Notes: generated by a model from the sequence alone, not told the origin. A stretch of 64,000 bases of DNA from Zanthoxylum bungeanum (GCA_019454045.1 SKCR01019528.1:1-64000); one strand, 5' to 3'; positions 22,886 through 34,313 are shown, numbered from the stretch's first letter. A program made the numbers and translations.

Positions 22886-24121
22886 ATGAGTACATCCGAT
22901 AACGAGGTATCCCGGATAGATCAGTTGGAAAACGGTCTCGCCAAAATTACTGAACAATTGCAAGCCTTGACTACTGCTGTGGCTGGTATGGCTGTACCCT
23001 GTGTTGGGGGAAATTCTGAGAATGTGAGGCGTGAGGAGCCTCCGAGTGGGTTGGGGGATGATATCCCCGCTTTTGATGACGACATGGCAGAGTATGCAAC
23101 ATGCATAGTGATTGGGTCTCAGGTAGAATTTCAGAAGCTTCGGGATCAGGTTGAAACAGTTACCCGCAAAATGAGGGGTAAACATGAAGAGTTGTTAGAT
23201 TATGAGGCAATGACCTTCGAAGAACAGTTGCCATCTCAGTTCAAGATGCCGGATATGGCTAAGTTCAACGGGAATGGGGATCCGAGGGTCCATCTCCGTC
23301 AGTATGTTTCAGTTATGAGTTCAGTGGGTTTATCCAAGCGTCAAGTGCAGAAAATGTTTGGGATGTCACTTGAGGGAGCGCTGGTAGTTTGGTATCACAG
23401 CCTTGAGAAGAAGATTATGGATGATTGGAGAGAACTGGCTGATGATTTTCTGAAGCAATATGTTACAGATCTGGAAATTGATTTGTCACTCCGTGATTTG
23501 GAGAACACTAAGCAGAAGCCGGAGGAAAGCTTCAAGGAGTATGTGGATCGCTGGAGGAGCCAGCTTCTGAAAATGCAGACTCGGCCCTCTGAGAAAGACC
23601 AGATTAAAATGATCATCAAAGGCACAAAGCCCTCGATTTATGGCAAGCTGAGGAGGATAACCTCCATGATTGCTGAATTTCGACAGTTGAGAGAAACTGT
23701 CATGGATATTGAAGAAGAAGAGGCAGAGAACAGGAAGTTTTATGGCCTAAGTAGGAGGCCTATTGGGGGAACATCAGGTACCAAACCTGTTTCTGCGGAG
23801 ATTGCTGCCATCCGGAATCGGAGATTCTCCAACTTGGGGAGACCCTTGTCTAAAGTGCTGGAGAAATTAAAAAGACAAGGACTTTTGAAACCCCTGGAGA
23901 CCAAACCACTTCCCAACCCTCCACCACCACATCTCAATCTGAGCCAATACTGTCACTTCCACCAACAGAAAGGCCACGACACTGATATTTGTGCCCGCCT
24001 CCGCCATGAAATCCAAGACCTTATAGACTCCAAAAAGATACCCAATCCTAAAACAGAACGCCCCAACACACACCAAAATCCCCTATCAAATTACCACTAT
24101 GTCCCCCACCGACCTATATGA
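22886..24121 (+). CDS. Tat/Ogre Gag
   Basis: A capsid-type Gag of about 411 residues from Met 22886 (MSTSDNEVSRIDQLENGLAKI, a short coiled-coil-like start). The retrotransposon Gag domain runs from LPSQFKMPDMAKFNGNGDP through ALVVWYHSLEKKIMDDWREL and FKEYVDRWRSQ. Near the end is YCHFHQQKGHDTDICARLRHEIQDLID, the Cys/His block this clade has in place of a classic zinc knuckle. The frame is intact. Its TGA (24119-24121) overlaps an ATG at 24118 that opens the next frame, so Gag and Pol frames meet in an ATGA overlap. Confidence 0.9.
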   Translation: MSTSDNEVSRIDQLENGLAKITEQLQALTTAVAGMAVPCVGGNSENVRREEPPSGLGDDIPAFDDDMAEYATCIVIGSQVEFQKLRDQVETVTRKMRGKHEELLDYEAMTFEEQLPSQFKMPDMAKFNGNGDPRVHLRQYVSVMSSVGLSKRQVQKMFGMSLEGALVVWYHSLEKKIMDDWRELADDFLKQYVTDLEIDLSLRDLENTKQKPEESFKEYVDRWRSQLLKMQTRPSEKDQIKMIIKGTKPSIYGKLRRITSMIAEFRQLRETVMDIEEEEAENRKFYGLSRRPIGGTSGTKPVSAEIAAIRNRRFSNLGRPLSKVLEKLKRQGLLKPLETKPLPNPPPPHLNLSQYCHFHQQKGHDTDICARLRHEIQDLIDSKKIPNPKTERPNTHQNPLSNYHYVPHRPI

Positions 24122-25068
24122 TAAACTCCGTCCTACCCGAAAGCCTTGTCCTCAAATCCTTTGACCACCAAGCCTATTGCCTTGGGATTTGGGATAGTAA
24201 CAGTGAAGATGAGACAGAACGGGGGCAGAATTTCTGGGAAGACTTCTCCAGTAGTGATGAAGAAGAAGTGAGGGGGATGACACGCAATGGGCGTTTCTAC
24301 AATGATATGACTGAGAAGGGTAAATGAGTGTTATCAGAGGGTAAAGAAGTGGCTGAGAATACAGAAAATACCGAGGGAGATATAGTGCTGCAACAGTTGA
24401 GGAAAACCCGAGCACAAGTGAGTATCCGGGATTTATTGTGTGCATCTCAGGAGCACAAGCGGGCCATGGTTGATGCCTTAAGTAAGATAGTGGTGACGGA
24501 GGATGCCAACCCCGCAATGTTTGTTGGGTCAGTGCAAAAAGAGGCTTTGCAGGCAATCATTTTTTCTGAGGAAGAACTCCCAGCTGAGGGGAGAAATCAT
24601 AATAGACCTTTGTTTATCAGAGCTGAAGTGAGGGGAAAAAGGACCTCTTGTGTGATGGTGGATAACGGCTCATCCATTAATGTATGCCCGTCGAAGATTT
24701 TGGCCAAGCTGGGTATAAAAACAACAGATCTGGATCCTTCTAGTATGACTATCAAGGCTTATGATGACAGTAAGCGAGGAGTTGAGGGTACATTTGTAGC
24801 AGCGGTCAAGGTTGGTCCTATTAAGGACGAAGTTGAGTTCACAGTGCTGGATATCCCAGCCACTTTTGCCTTATTGTTGGGAAGGCTTTGGTTTAATAAG
24901 CTTGGGGGCGTGCCCTTCACTCTACATCAGTTTATTAAGTTCCCATATGGGGGGAGATTGTCACCATCCGAGCTGAGGTGGACAATGTTGTGGCTGCTTT
25001 GGAAATACAACCTTTCACGAGGTTCCAAGTGTCGGCAACTTTTGAGGAATGGGTGGATCCTAAGGTAG
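24118..25068 (+). pseudogene. Tat/Ogre spacer and aspartic protease
   Basis: An acidic spacer (24118-24327, DSNSEDE, SSSDEEE) ends at one TGA, then the same frame continues to 25068. The protease core has FIRAEVRGKRTSCVMVDNGSS with the catalytic Asp in DNGS, the variant common in this clade, followed by INVCP and a LLLGRLWF block like the usual ILLGRPWL. After 25040 the frame breaks and the linker toward RT continues in other frames (24978-25247 and 25338-25787, the latter with FAWSYEDMPGVD just before RT). Confidence 0.83.
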
Positions 25069-25789
25069 CTAGGATCATGGGAAAAATGAAGATCGAGCCG
25101 GGTGAGGGTTCAAAACTGCCAGACTTTAGAGGACAGACTACTCGGAGGGGTTTGGGGTCGAAATCTAACGAGGAAAAGACGAAGGTTAAAAAGAAGGGCT
25201 GTGAAATTGATGGATTGCTTTGTAAAGGCTTCAGGGTATCAAGGTAAGCCCGAACCAATAGAAGTTAACGAATTGTGTGGTGCCTGGTTTTGAGATCTTC
25301 CAAGAGATGCTGGGTAAGAAGCCACTGACCGAAGAAGTTGTGGAGAAGAGAATTGGGAAGAAGAAGATTGATGAAGTTGGAGAGCCTGACTCTCGAAGAA
25401 GATAAGAAGTCTGAGAAGAACCTAGTTACGGATGATGAAGTGTCTGCCGATGATGAAGACATTTATCTTCCTGATTTATTTGAGTGTATTCCCGCATTTA
25501 TTAGCAATAAAGACAATCATTTTGCTTATTTGCCTGAGTCTTTTTCCTCTAACTTGCACGACTTGAGTATATTTGATATCAGCTCCACCAGAATGAATGC
25601 ATTTAACTTGGGCATGCCTGAGAACCCCAAGGAAATTTTGATTGCAAGTGAAGTTACCGCTGAAGAGCGGGAGAAATTAGAAGAAGTATTGGTCAGATAT
25701 GCCAAAGTATTTGCTTGGTCCTATGAGGACATGCCTGGGGTAGACAGAAGCATTGCCCAGCACACAATACCAACTTATCGAATATGAGG

Positions 25790-26520
25790 CCAGTGAAACA
25801 GAAACTTGACGGATGAGACTTGAGTGGGCCGAGAAGGTCAGAGAAGAGGTTAAGAAACAGATAGATGTGGGGTTCCTGGAAGTAGTGAAGTATTTTGAGT
25901 GGTTGGAAAATATTGTGCCGGTGCCGAAGAAAGACGGGAAAGTCATAATGTGTGTGGATTACAGAGATCTCAACAAGGCTTGTCCGAAAGATTATTTTCC
26001 CCTACCTCATATGATGATGTACTAGTTGATAGTGCAGCTTTATCTGCCATATATTCATTTGCAGATGGGTTTTCAGGGTATAATCAGGTTCTTATGGCTG
26101 AGGAAGACAAGCACAAAACTGCCTTTGTCACAGAGTGAGGTACTTATTGTTACAAGGTAATGCCATTTGGGCTCAAAAACGCAGGAGCTACTTATCAGCG
26201 GATGGCCACTACATTGTTCCACGATCTGATGCACAAAGAGATTGAAGTATATGTGGATGACATGATGGTGAAATCAGAGACAAGAATCAGGCACATAGAA
26301 GCACTGGAGAAGTTCCTTCAGAGGGTCGATAAGTACAACCTGCGATTGAATCCTAAGAAGTGTGTGTTTGGATTGACATCTGGAAAATTACTGGGACATA
26401 CAGTAGGAATGAGAGGGATAGAAGTAGATTCTGAGAAAATCAAGGCAATTACTGAGATGCCGGCACCGAAGACAAAGAAAGAGGTTAGAGCATTCCTGGG
26501 AAAAATTTAGTATATCAGTC
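25790..26520 (+). pseudogene. Tat/Ogre reverse transcriptase, frameshifted
   Basis: RT motifs in order: VPVPKKDGKVIMCVDYRDLNKACPKD (about 25916-25993), FADGFSGYNQVLMAEEDKHKTAF in a second frame, then MPFGLKNAGATYQRM (26160 on) and YVDD at 26250-26261, followed by LLGHTVGMRGIEVD. At least two frameshifts (near 26015 and 26140) separate the blocks. The enzyme would copy the element RNA into DNA. Confidence 0.88.
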
Positions 26521-27090
26521 GGTTCATCGCCAAGTTGACATTAGTGTTGAGCCTATTTTCAAACTGTTGAGAAAGGACCAGCCAGTGAAATGGAATGAGC
26601 AGTGTCAGTCAGCCTTCGACAAGATCAGAGAATAATTGGTGTAAAGCCTCCTATATTGAAACCTCCGAGATCGGCAGCCCTTGGTACTGTATTTGGCTAT
26701 AGAATCAGAAGCATTAGGGGCAATGATGGTACAGGAAGATGAGACCGGGGTAGAGCATGCAGTCTACTATCTCAGTAAGAAGATGCTCCAGTATGAGGCT
26801 CGTTATCAAGAAGTAGAGAAGATCTGTTGGCAGTAGTATGGGCATCCAGAAAATTGTGGCATTACTTCCAATCTTACAAGATCCAGGTAGTGGCAAAGGA
26901 GAATCCTTTGAAATATCTGCATTCGGTGCCTTCGCTGGTAGGGAAGTTGGGCAGATGGTTGTATTGCTGATAGAGTTTGACATTGAGTACCTCACGTCCA
27001 AAGTAATCAAAGGGCGAGCAGTGGTAGAGTTTCTGGCATTACAACCTATTGAAGGGGATCAGAATAAGTTTGAATTCCCAGATGAATAGA
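26521..27090 (+). pseudogene. Tat/Ogre first RNase H, decayed
   Basis: The stretch after RT keeps recognisable pieces in mixed frames: a block like YYLSKKMLQYEARYQE, then RKLWHYFQSYKIQVV, and a final EFDIEYLTSKVIKGRAVVEFLA segment, matching the RNase H and tether that follow RT in gypsy elements. Stops and shifts interrupt it. Confidence 0.7.
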
Positions 27091-27119
27091 TCCAAGCAAT
27101 AGCAGTTCAAGGGTGGAGG

Positions 27120-27533
27120 ATGTATTTTGACGGAGCAGTGAATTACAAGGGAGCCGGAATTGGGATCTTGATAGTAACCCCTGAAGGAGAGACTTTGCCC
27201 TTGGCCAAGAGGTTGACGTTTAGAGTAACTAACAATATGGCCGAGTATGAAGCATGTGCTTTTGGTTTGACTGCACTGATAGCCTTGAAGGCTGAGAGCG
27301 TGGAGGTCTACGGAGATTCGATGCTGGTAATCCGACAGATGGATGGAGAATGGGAATTGAAAGAAGAACGGTTGAAACCTTACCTTTTTCACCTCAGAAA
27401 GTTGGCACAGGTTATCCTCGATTGTAAGTTTCAGCACTTTCCGCGAGAAGAGAATCAGATGGCGGATGCATTAGCTACACTTGCAGCAATTTGGGAAAAT
27501 CCAGAGAAGTTAGTAATGAGACCGTTGGTATAG
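27120..27533 (+). CDS. Archaeal-type RNase H (aRH) of the Tat clade
   Basis: A clean 137-codon open stretch with YFDGAVNYKGAGIGI, NNMAEYEACAFGL, VYGDSMLVIRQM and NQMADALATLA. Together these give the D-E-D-D catalytic set of RNase H. This second RNase H is the marker of the Tat lineage and is thought to have been acquired to support the first one. The flanking RNase H and integrase are damaged while this domain is open, but at this length that may be chance. Confidence 0.88.
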   Translation: MYFDGAVNYKGAGIGILIVTPEGETLPLAKRLTFRVTNNMAEYEACAFGLTALIALKAESVEVYGDSMLVIRQMDGEWELKEERLKPYLFHLRKLAQVILDCKFQHFPREENQMADALATLAAIWENPEKLVMRPLV

Positions 27534-27577
27534 ACAATAGCAAATAGACCCATTTATGAGATAGAAAGAGTCCTGGA

Positions 27578-28295
27578 GTGGGGATCAACGATGGTAAACC
27601 TTGGTATTACGACATTCAAAGGTATATGGAACACGGGGAACTCCCGGAGGGAGCAGGCAGAAAAGACAGATTAGCCATTCAGAAATTAGCTTCCCAATAT
27701 GTGATTTTGAAAGGGGAACTGTACAAGAGGCAAGCAAACGGTATTCAGTTGAAATGTTTGAGAAAAGAAGAGGCTCAACAGGTAATGGAAGAAGTACACG
27801 CCGGGGTATGTGGTCCGCACATGAACGGGTTGAATCTGTCCCGCAAGATAGTGAGACAAGGTTTTTACTGGTCAACCATGGAGACAGACTGCGCGAAGAT
27901 GGTAAAGCACTGTCATGATTGTCAAGCACACGTTAATTTGAATCATTTGCCGCACACAGAGTTGCACGGGTTGTCAGAGCTGTGGCCTTTCTCAGCATGG
28001 GGAATTGATATGATTGGAGAGATTCGACCGAATGCATCGAATGGGCATCGCTTTATAGTAGTGGCAGTAGATTATTTCTTAAAGTGTGGTGGAAGCCGAG
28101 TCATTCTGCAATGTTACAGCGAAGCAGTCAAGGCCGTCGATGACAGATCCGAGAGGAAAGTTCAAACCTAACTGGGAAGGACCTTACATAGTGCAGAAAG
28201 TAATGGGAAATGGGGCAGTGAGACTGTCAGACTTGGAAGGTAACGAGTTCACTGAGCCAATCAACGTGGACAGATTGAAGCAATATTTTACCTGA
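27578..28295 (+). pseudogene. Tat/Ogre integrase with most of the catalytic core deleted
   Basis: The zinc-binding part is present (HAGVCGPHMNGLNL, FYWSTMETDCAKMVKHCHDCQ), as is the first catalytic Asp (AWGIDMIG) and the VAVDYF block. Shortly after, near 28134, the sequence jumps to the C-terminal domain (FKPNWEGPYIVQKV, NVDRLKQYF). The second Asp and the Glu of the DDE triad, roughly 700 bases in relatives, are absent. A frameshift precedes the junction. No integration activity is possible from this copy. Confidence 0.88.
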
Positions 28296-28469
28296 GAAAG
28301 AGAAAACTTGGCAGAAGACCTGACCCGACGGGATAAGGAAACTCATGCATGCATGCATACACGTAACACATTTTGGCATTCGTTTTGTGTTTGTTTTGTA
28401 TTCACAGGTTTTGAAGAAGAAAAGAGAAGGCGGCAAAGACAAGCCGATTAGAAACATCAACATACCAGC

Positions 28470-28890
28470 AGCAGTTTTGGGATGCGTCCCAGGGGGCGAA
28501 GCCCACATCAATACTAGCAGCAGTCTTGGGGATGTGTCCCGGGGTTGAGGTCCACGTCAACACATATATCAGTTGTAGTTACTGGGATGCGTCCCAGGAT
28601 CGAGGTCCACTGCATCATCAGTTTCGGGATGCGTGCCAGGGTCGAGGCCCACCTTTTTGTCAGCGGTATTGGGATGCGTCCCAGGGTCGAGGCCTCCGTT
28701 GTCCGTTGCAGCTATTGGGATGCGTCCCAGGATCGAGGTCCACTGCATCATCAGTTTCGGGATGCGTCCTAGGGTCGAGGCCAACATTGTCGGTTGCAGT
28801 TATTGGGATGCATCTCAGGGTCGAGGCCCCCATTATTGGTTGCAGCTATTAGGACGCGTCCCAGGATCGAGGTCCACTGCATCATCAACT
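28470..28890 (+). repeat. Minisatellite in the 3' untranslated part of Tat/Ogre
   Basis: Nine copies of a GGGATGCGTCCCAGG(G/A)TCGAGG core are spaced about 45 bp apart, with variable GC-rich linkers. Several frames stay open across it only because the unit lacks stops; none resembles a protein. Such arrays between integrase and the 3' LTR are common in Ogre-like elements. Confidence 0.85.
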
Positions 28891-29000
28891 CAGTTCGAGA
28901 CAGCAGGCAAGTCAGGTGGCAGTTGGCGAGCCAAGTAAGTGAAAATGCATTGCATAACTTTGATAGGATTGTCACTATTAAACATTACACAAGTCCCATC

Positions 29001-29014
29001 AAAGTGGGGGCGAA
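29001..29014 (+). other. Polypurine tract of Tat/Ogre
   Basis: AAAGTGGGGGCGAA lies directly before the 3' LTR start at 29015, the expected site for plus-strand priming. Confidence 0.75.
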
Positions 29015-32000
29015 TCTAGGCACTGTATTTTTGCAGATAAGTCCCTATGATGAGTCTCATTTGGAGACACTACCTTTTAAGTCACGGAAGTCGCGGGAAA
29101 CGGACGTCGGAAGGGGAAATTCAAAATAAGTATATCATCAGATTCATTTCATAAGTTCACTGTTTTTCGTTCGTGCTGCGTTCGTGACCACGTTCGAACG
29201 TCAAACAGATTGCAGGCGTTCGTGTAGCGTTCGAATCGGCGTTGAACGGTGTCGGTATTTCTGGTTTTGCTGCTAGCCTCACATCCAAGCCCAATTAGCC
29301 CACCAAAGCCCATAAAACATATCCAATTAATAAGATACATATTTAACACATGAGAAAATTAAATAAAATCTAAAAATCATATACCAATTTAAAATAAAAT
29401 CATGCCTAATTAAAATCAATCAAGATTATTATATTCCTAACTAAACAAATATCATGCCTAAACAAAACAAATTAAATATACCATATTCCTAATCTAGCCA
29501 AGACATGTCCCCCAATCAAATATATGAACTTCCTAATTAAGCATAATCTTGTCTCCAATCAATCTTGTGTTTTCCTTACATAACACCAAATCATATCCTT
29601 TTTTAATGCACAAATCCTTCATTGTCAAGAAAGGATTCACCCATCCCCTTTGTCTATAAAAGAAACACATTGCCAAGACACTTCCCCTCTCCAATTCACG
29701 CACAGACAGCAAGAAAAAGCCCTAGTCCTCACGACCAAAACAAGAATAAGTATCAAAGAATTCTCCTTTCATCCATCACTCTCCATAACCGAAAACATCA
29801 AGCCCCCTAAAGACCTCCTCATAGCCGGGAATCATCACCCAAACCAGTCCCCTAACGCCACCAAAACTGCATCACCGAAATAGTCACAAAGCTCCACCGT
29901 AATCACAGCAAAACACCCTCCCTAAAACTGCCTAATATCACCGAATAAACTGCCATAAAACCGCACTGCACCTACCGAGAAATAGCAGCCCTGCACCCCT
30001 AAAATTACCGAAATACACACCCAAAATAGTAGCCTAAATACAACAAACACAGTGACCACAAATCAGCAGTAAAACAATAGTAGAACAACAGTAAAACAAC
30101 AGTGAAACAGAGGGAAAACGGTAGCTTGAGCCGCGAAACAGCAAGAGAAAATGTTGAACCTGTGAACCGGAAAAGTTGCGGAGCATCCACCCTTCCGAAG
30201 ACCGCGTACAGTAATTCCGAGAGTCGACATAAAAGGTTAGACCTGAGGGCACTTTTCGTATTTATTTTTTATTCATCTTTTAATCGTTTTAGTTATTTAT
30301 TTCGTATGAGAGTCGTTCATGGATGCATGTTGTGGCTTTGAATAAAATGGAAAATGTGTCGCCTTTTGTGGTATATAAGATGGAAACCCAGACATAAATT
30401 CTGTAGCCGAATCCGAATGGACGGTAGTGCGATCTGTACTTGGGATACAACTCCACGTATCACTTGAGCAAACGGCGTATATTTTGTTTTATGTTGTTTT
30501 GATTCGTTCATTATCCGTTATTTAAATTCAGCATGTTATTTGTTTGTGTAATGATGAGATAAAGCGTATGGGCTTAGTAAGTTGGATTAAAGGTCCTCCG
30601 TTTCGAGGAGTTAAAATCCTTTACCACGACACTTTACCGCGCCAGATGATGTATATTCGGTTGAATGTAAGATGTGTTCAATTGGGTATACGAAGTCTGA
30701 TATCGTTGTCTTTATTTTTTTATGCATTATGATATTAGCGTATGGGCTTAGTAAGTTGGATTAAAGGTTCTTCGTTTCGAGGGGTTAAAATCCTTTACCA
30801 CGATGCTTTGCCGCGCCGGATGACGTATATGCGGTTGAATGTAAGATGTGTTCAATCGGGTATACAAAGTCCGATATCGTTGTCTTTATTTTTATATGCA
30901 TTATGTCACTAGCGCATGGGCTTAGTAAGTTGGATTAAAGGTCCTCCGTTTCGAGGGGTTAAGATCCTTTACCACGATGCTTTGCCACGTCGGATGACGT
31001 ATATTCGGTTGAATATAAGATGTGTTCAATCGGGTATACAAAGTCCGATATTGTTGTCTTTATTTTTATGTGCATTATGTTATTAGCGCATTGGATTAGT
31101 AAGTTGGATTAAAGGTCCTCTATGTCGAGGGGTTAAAATCCTTTACCACGATGCTAACCGCGCATTGTAGCCCGTTATTATTTATTAGGTGGCATCTATT
31201 CACCCGTTCACGTATGTGTCATGTTGTTTACTGTTTTTTTAGGTCACTACTGTAACCCTGTTCGAACGCATTTCAGAACGTCGCATAAACGCATGTTTTC
31301 TGTGTCAGTTTGTTCGAACACGTTTACAAACGCTATACGAACGTGAACCTTCTATTTACCGTTCGAACGCGTTTACGAACGCTACTCGAACGTGAATGCA
31401 TTTTATTTCATCAGGTCCTGTCCCGTTCGAATGCGTTCTCAAACGCTATAAAAAAACGAACCTTCTGTTTACCGTTCGAACGCGTTTTCAAACGCTACAC
31501 AAACACGCATACCCTGAACTGAGTCTTTTTCATCACATGTCATGCATAATTGTTTCTTAGGTGATTTCTCTTGTATCATGTAACCAATTATACTATTTGT
31601 ATCCTTGCATTTATCTATTTGATGTGTTCATGAGATGGTATTTAAGCATGATTAGGTTGTTAGTTTGTTACTTGGTTCTTAAGCATGATTTAGCCTATTT
31701 GGTTGTTCATTTTCAAGCATGATCAGTCATTTATTTTACGTTTGGAATTTACATTATGTCTAGGTTGTTCTTTGTTTTCTGCATTATATGATCGAAGTGT
31801 GTTCATGAGATTGCCGTGTGCTATTGCATGTTCGCCGTTATTCCAATTTGGTTTCATGCGTGATTGTACAATTATTATCTACTGGCATGCCTATGATCGA
31901 ATGTAATGTGCTTATGACATTGCATGCTAGCCGTATTTATCTTTTTGCATGCAAATTGGGACATAGATTATATGCAAATAGGTTGTATGCAAATTGGGAC

Positions 32001-32329
32001 ATAGATTATATGCAAACTTAGATATGAGCCTTGTACTTATGCATGCGAACTTAGGAGTAAATTATCCTTGCAAATAAAGTTGCTTAGGCTTGGTTAAATT
32101 ATTGCACAAATCATTTCATTACAAGTGGCATAAGTAAGGGACCATTCCGAACCCAACGGTTTGAGGTCTTCCCTTGCGAGGGGTGAGTGCAGCCTTAAAT
32201 CTTTGTCTCGGTTCACACCGGGTGGCGACTCCATCATTCTCCGATTTAGTCCCCTGCGGGCTACTCTGTACTCCCAACTAGGCCGCGAGCCTGGAACAGC
32301 ATGCGTCGCCCAGTTTCTGTGTTCCCATA
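29015..32329 (+). repeat. 3' LTR of the Tat/Ogre element
   Basis: The 3315-bp copy has the same internal order as the 5' LTR: inverted CGTTCGAACG units (about 29162-29250), TATA (29654-29662), four 174-bp units (30564-31165) and direct CGTTCGAACG units (about 31256-31505). It begins TCTAGG where the other begins TGTAGG. It is followed by the target duplication ATTCC (32330-32334), after which Harbinger ORF1 sequence resumes. Confidence 0.9.
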
Positions 32330-32690
32330 ATTCCCTTCTCTCAAAGGCTCTGCAACCACATGCATTGTCTCTTTAAGTTCAACAAATTCATCATTTGATG
32401 TGGGTGAAAGATCTTGTGATTGCATTCCATCATCAAAATAAGTATCAAAGCTCTCTAAATGCACCTCATTCCGAGAGATACTATTATCAATGTCATCAAT
32501 AGATTCAATGAAGTCTTGCTCTGTGGTAGAATGCCCTTGTTTTCTTGTCTCCTTTCCCGTCCCACCTTCATCTCCATTAGCTCTATTATACCCGTACAGT
32601 TTCAACATCTTCTCATAATTTGGAATTGGGACATTTTTCCAATATGCTGCCTTTGGTTTTGACTGAAAAAGGTAAATTTTACATTTTGTG
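32330..32690 (-). pseudogene. Harbinger Myb/SANT-like ORF1, N-terminal side of the break
   Basis: The minus strand encodes a block with YWKNVPIPNYEKMLKLYGYNRANG, the end of the Myb/SANT-like fold found in PIF/Harbinger ORF1. An acidic, Ser/Thr-rich linker follows and runs into the retrotransposon at 32330. Upstream, the Myb/SANT start is missing: the transposase reading frame joins this gene directly near 32685, which indicates an internal deletion fusing the two genes of the element. Confidence 0.78.
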
Positions 32691-33382
32691 TTGGGTAGTC
32701 TTTGCTACCACGATACCGAGGAGCATCTCTTGAAGATACTTTGACACGTATATGTGTCCCATCTATGGCACCAATACAATCCTGACACAATGTATTTATA
32801 TTAATATAATCTAAGTAGATCATGCTAACGTTTGAGTGTAGGGTGACTTAATGATGAAAAATTTACCTTAAAATATGGGTAGAATCTACTACTCCTATGA
32901 ATTTCAAGAGGGACTGTTGAGCCATCGGGTTGTACAAGGAATTTTTCTTCCGATTCAAGAATAGCTCTCAACACTTTATGAAGATGACGACTAATTGTCT
33001 CACCAGAACGACGAAACCAAAAGTTGACTTCACGATTTTTAGCATTATGTGTCAATAGGTAAATTGATTTTGCAACTTGTTCTTCCACACTTGACCATCG
33101 TGTTGGTTGTAAGTCACCCTCTCTTTCTAGCATATCACATAATGTTAAGAAATTTTTCAGACCCATTCTTAATATATTTCTACTAGTTTCACTATTTCTA
33201 ATTCGACCCATTATTTCTTCACGCACTCTTTCTCTTTCGAAGCTCATATTATAACTCAATTTTCTCTTACGAGACATCGAAATAACAAAGCAATAAGCAA
33301 TAGCACACATGAGTTGAGTTATAGCTCTTCGGCGTAACTCAAACCATCTATTGACGATAATTTTCCAATCTTGATGATCCAT
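32690..33382 (-). pseudogene. Harbinger (PIF-type) transposase, C-terminus deleted
   Basis: Exon 1 (33382-32867) carries the helix-rich N-terminal region with EEQVAKSIYLLTHNAKNREV and FRRSGETISRHLHKVLRAIL, a PIF-transposase signature. An 85-bp GT-AG intron (32866-32782) follows. Exon 2 restarts with DCIGAIDGTHIRVKV, where GAIDGTHI holds the first catalytic Asp of the DDE domain, then RYRGSKDYPTQNV. The rest of the DDE domain is missing and ORF1 sequence follows. Exon 1 is open for 172 codons. The protein would cut and paste the element and its MITEs. Confidence 0.87.
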
Positions 33383-34310
33383 CTAAAATAATAAAAAATT
33401 TATAAAATTAAAATAGAATTTTTGTATGGTTCAAAAAATAAAAAATTAAAATTAAAAATAATTTATCTACAAAGAAAATATAAATAAAATTAAAATTAAA
33501 ATTAAAAGAGAGAAGAATTGGCAGCGAAACAGATTAGACAATATTGTCAGTTTGCTGCTACAAAGACTAGATAGCAGTATATAATTTCAAATTACAAACA
33601 AAGGACATAACCGGAAAAAAAAAAAGCACACATGAGTGGTGAAAAAGCAAGCATATTGTTAGATATAGCACAAAGACTAGTTTTCATTGAAAAGTAAACA
33701 AACAAATCTAGCAATATTGTTTGTTGCTACAAAGACTAGAGAGAAGTAAACAATTAAAACTCCCACAGAATCCCATTAAAACACCTTAGAGATCATTCAA
33801 AGATCAGTATTAAAAGCAATTGATCTTTCTCCGTTTAAGCATCACATTGATGAATATAGATGAGTTTGCGCAGGTTTATTTAATTTTCGAATTTTAAGAG
33901 CACACATGTTACAAACAAAGAAAAAGAAAAAGTTAAAAGCAAATACATACCTGAGTGGTGAGTGGAAGAAGCACCTGATAGAATAAAAAAACAAAGAAAC
34001 CACGTAACTGAAAAAAAGAAGAAGCAAATATTAGGGTTTGAGTGGTGAAGCAAATATAAGAGGGATTTGTAATTATGACAATTTATGATTTTTAATATAT
34101 AAGTAGGGATAATTTAGTCATTGCATTTAAAATTTTAATTCCTCACTTTCACTCCCCTCCAAAACCCCTCACTTTTGGAGGGGAGCTAAAATTGACTTAG
34201 GAGTGATTTTGCTCCCCTCCCCTTAGAAAAATTGAACCAAACAAACATAATTTAAAATAATCTCTCCACTCCCATCCCCTCCCCTCAAAACCCCCCAACC
34301 AAACACACTG
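33383..34310 (-). other. Harbinger 5' terminal non-coding region
   Basis: AT-rich DNA with two GTTGCTACAAAGACTAGA-like copies (about 33548 and 33722), then the C-rich subterminal zone and the terminus at 34310. From about 34100 it matches the MITE at 14723 in reverse orientation. No gene is seen. Confidence 0.7.
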
Positions 34311-34313
34311 TTA

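Larger units (their letters stand above)
18465..32329 (+). mobile_element. Ty3/gypsy Tat/Ogre-type retrotransposon, plus strand
   Basis: A 13.9-kb element with 3.3-kb LTRs and ATTCC target duplications (18460-18464 and 32330-32334). The LTRs start T(G/C)TAGGCACTG and end CCCA(C/T)(A/T), fitting an original TGTAGG...CCCACA with a few later changes. Gag, protease, RT, RNase H, a second archaeal-type RNase H and integrase follow in order. The extra RNase H is diagnostic of the Tat clade, and the primer site fits Ogre-like members. Stops, frameshifts and an integrase deletion make it defective. It sits inside Harbinger ORF1. Confidence 0.92.
16687..34310 (-). mobile_element. PIF/Harbinger DNA transposon, interrupted by two younger elements
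   Basis: The left end reads GGGTCTGTTTGGTTCAACG; the right end, reverse-complemented, reads CAGTGTGTTTGGTTGGGG. They share the GTNTGTTTGGTT inverted terminus. The flanks are GTA (16684-16686) and TTA (34311-34313), which fits a TTA duplication with one later change. Minus-strand genes for transposase and a Myb/SANT-like protein lie inside. A Mutator-like foldback element (16769-17805) and a Tat/Ogre retrotransposon (18465-32329) are inserted in it. Without them the element would be about 2.7 kb, shorter than autonomous relatives because part of the coding region is deleted. Confidence 0.88.

Noticed and set aside
22799..23185. 128-codon minus-strand frame
   Set aside because: It is antisense to the well-supported Tat/Ogre Gag and has no family signature.
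28345..28975. Several overlapping open frames on both strands
   Set aside because: They are open only because the 45-bp minisatellite unit lacks stop codons; the peptides are repeats of each other and match no family.
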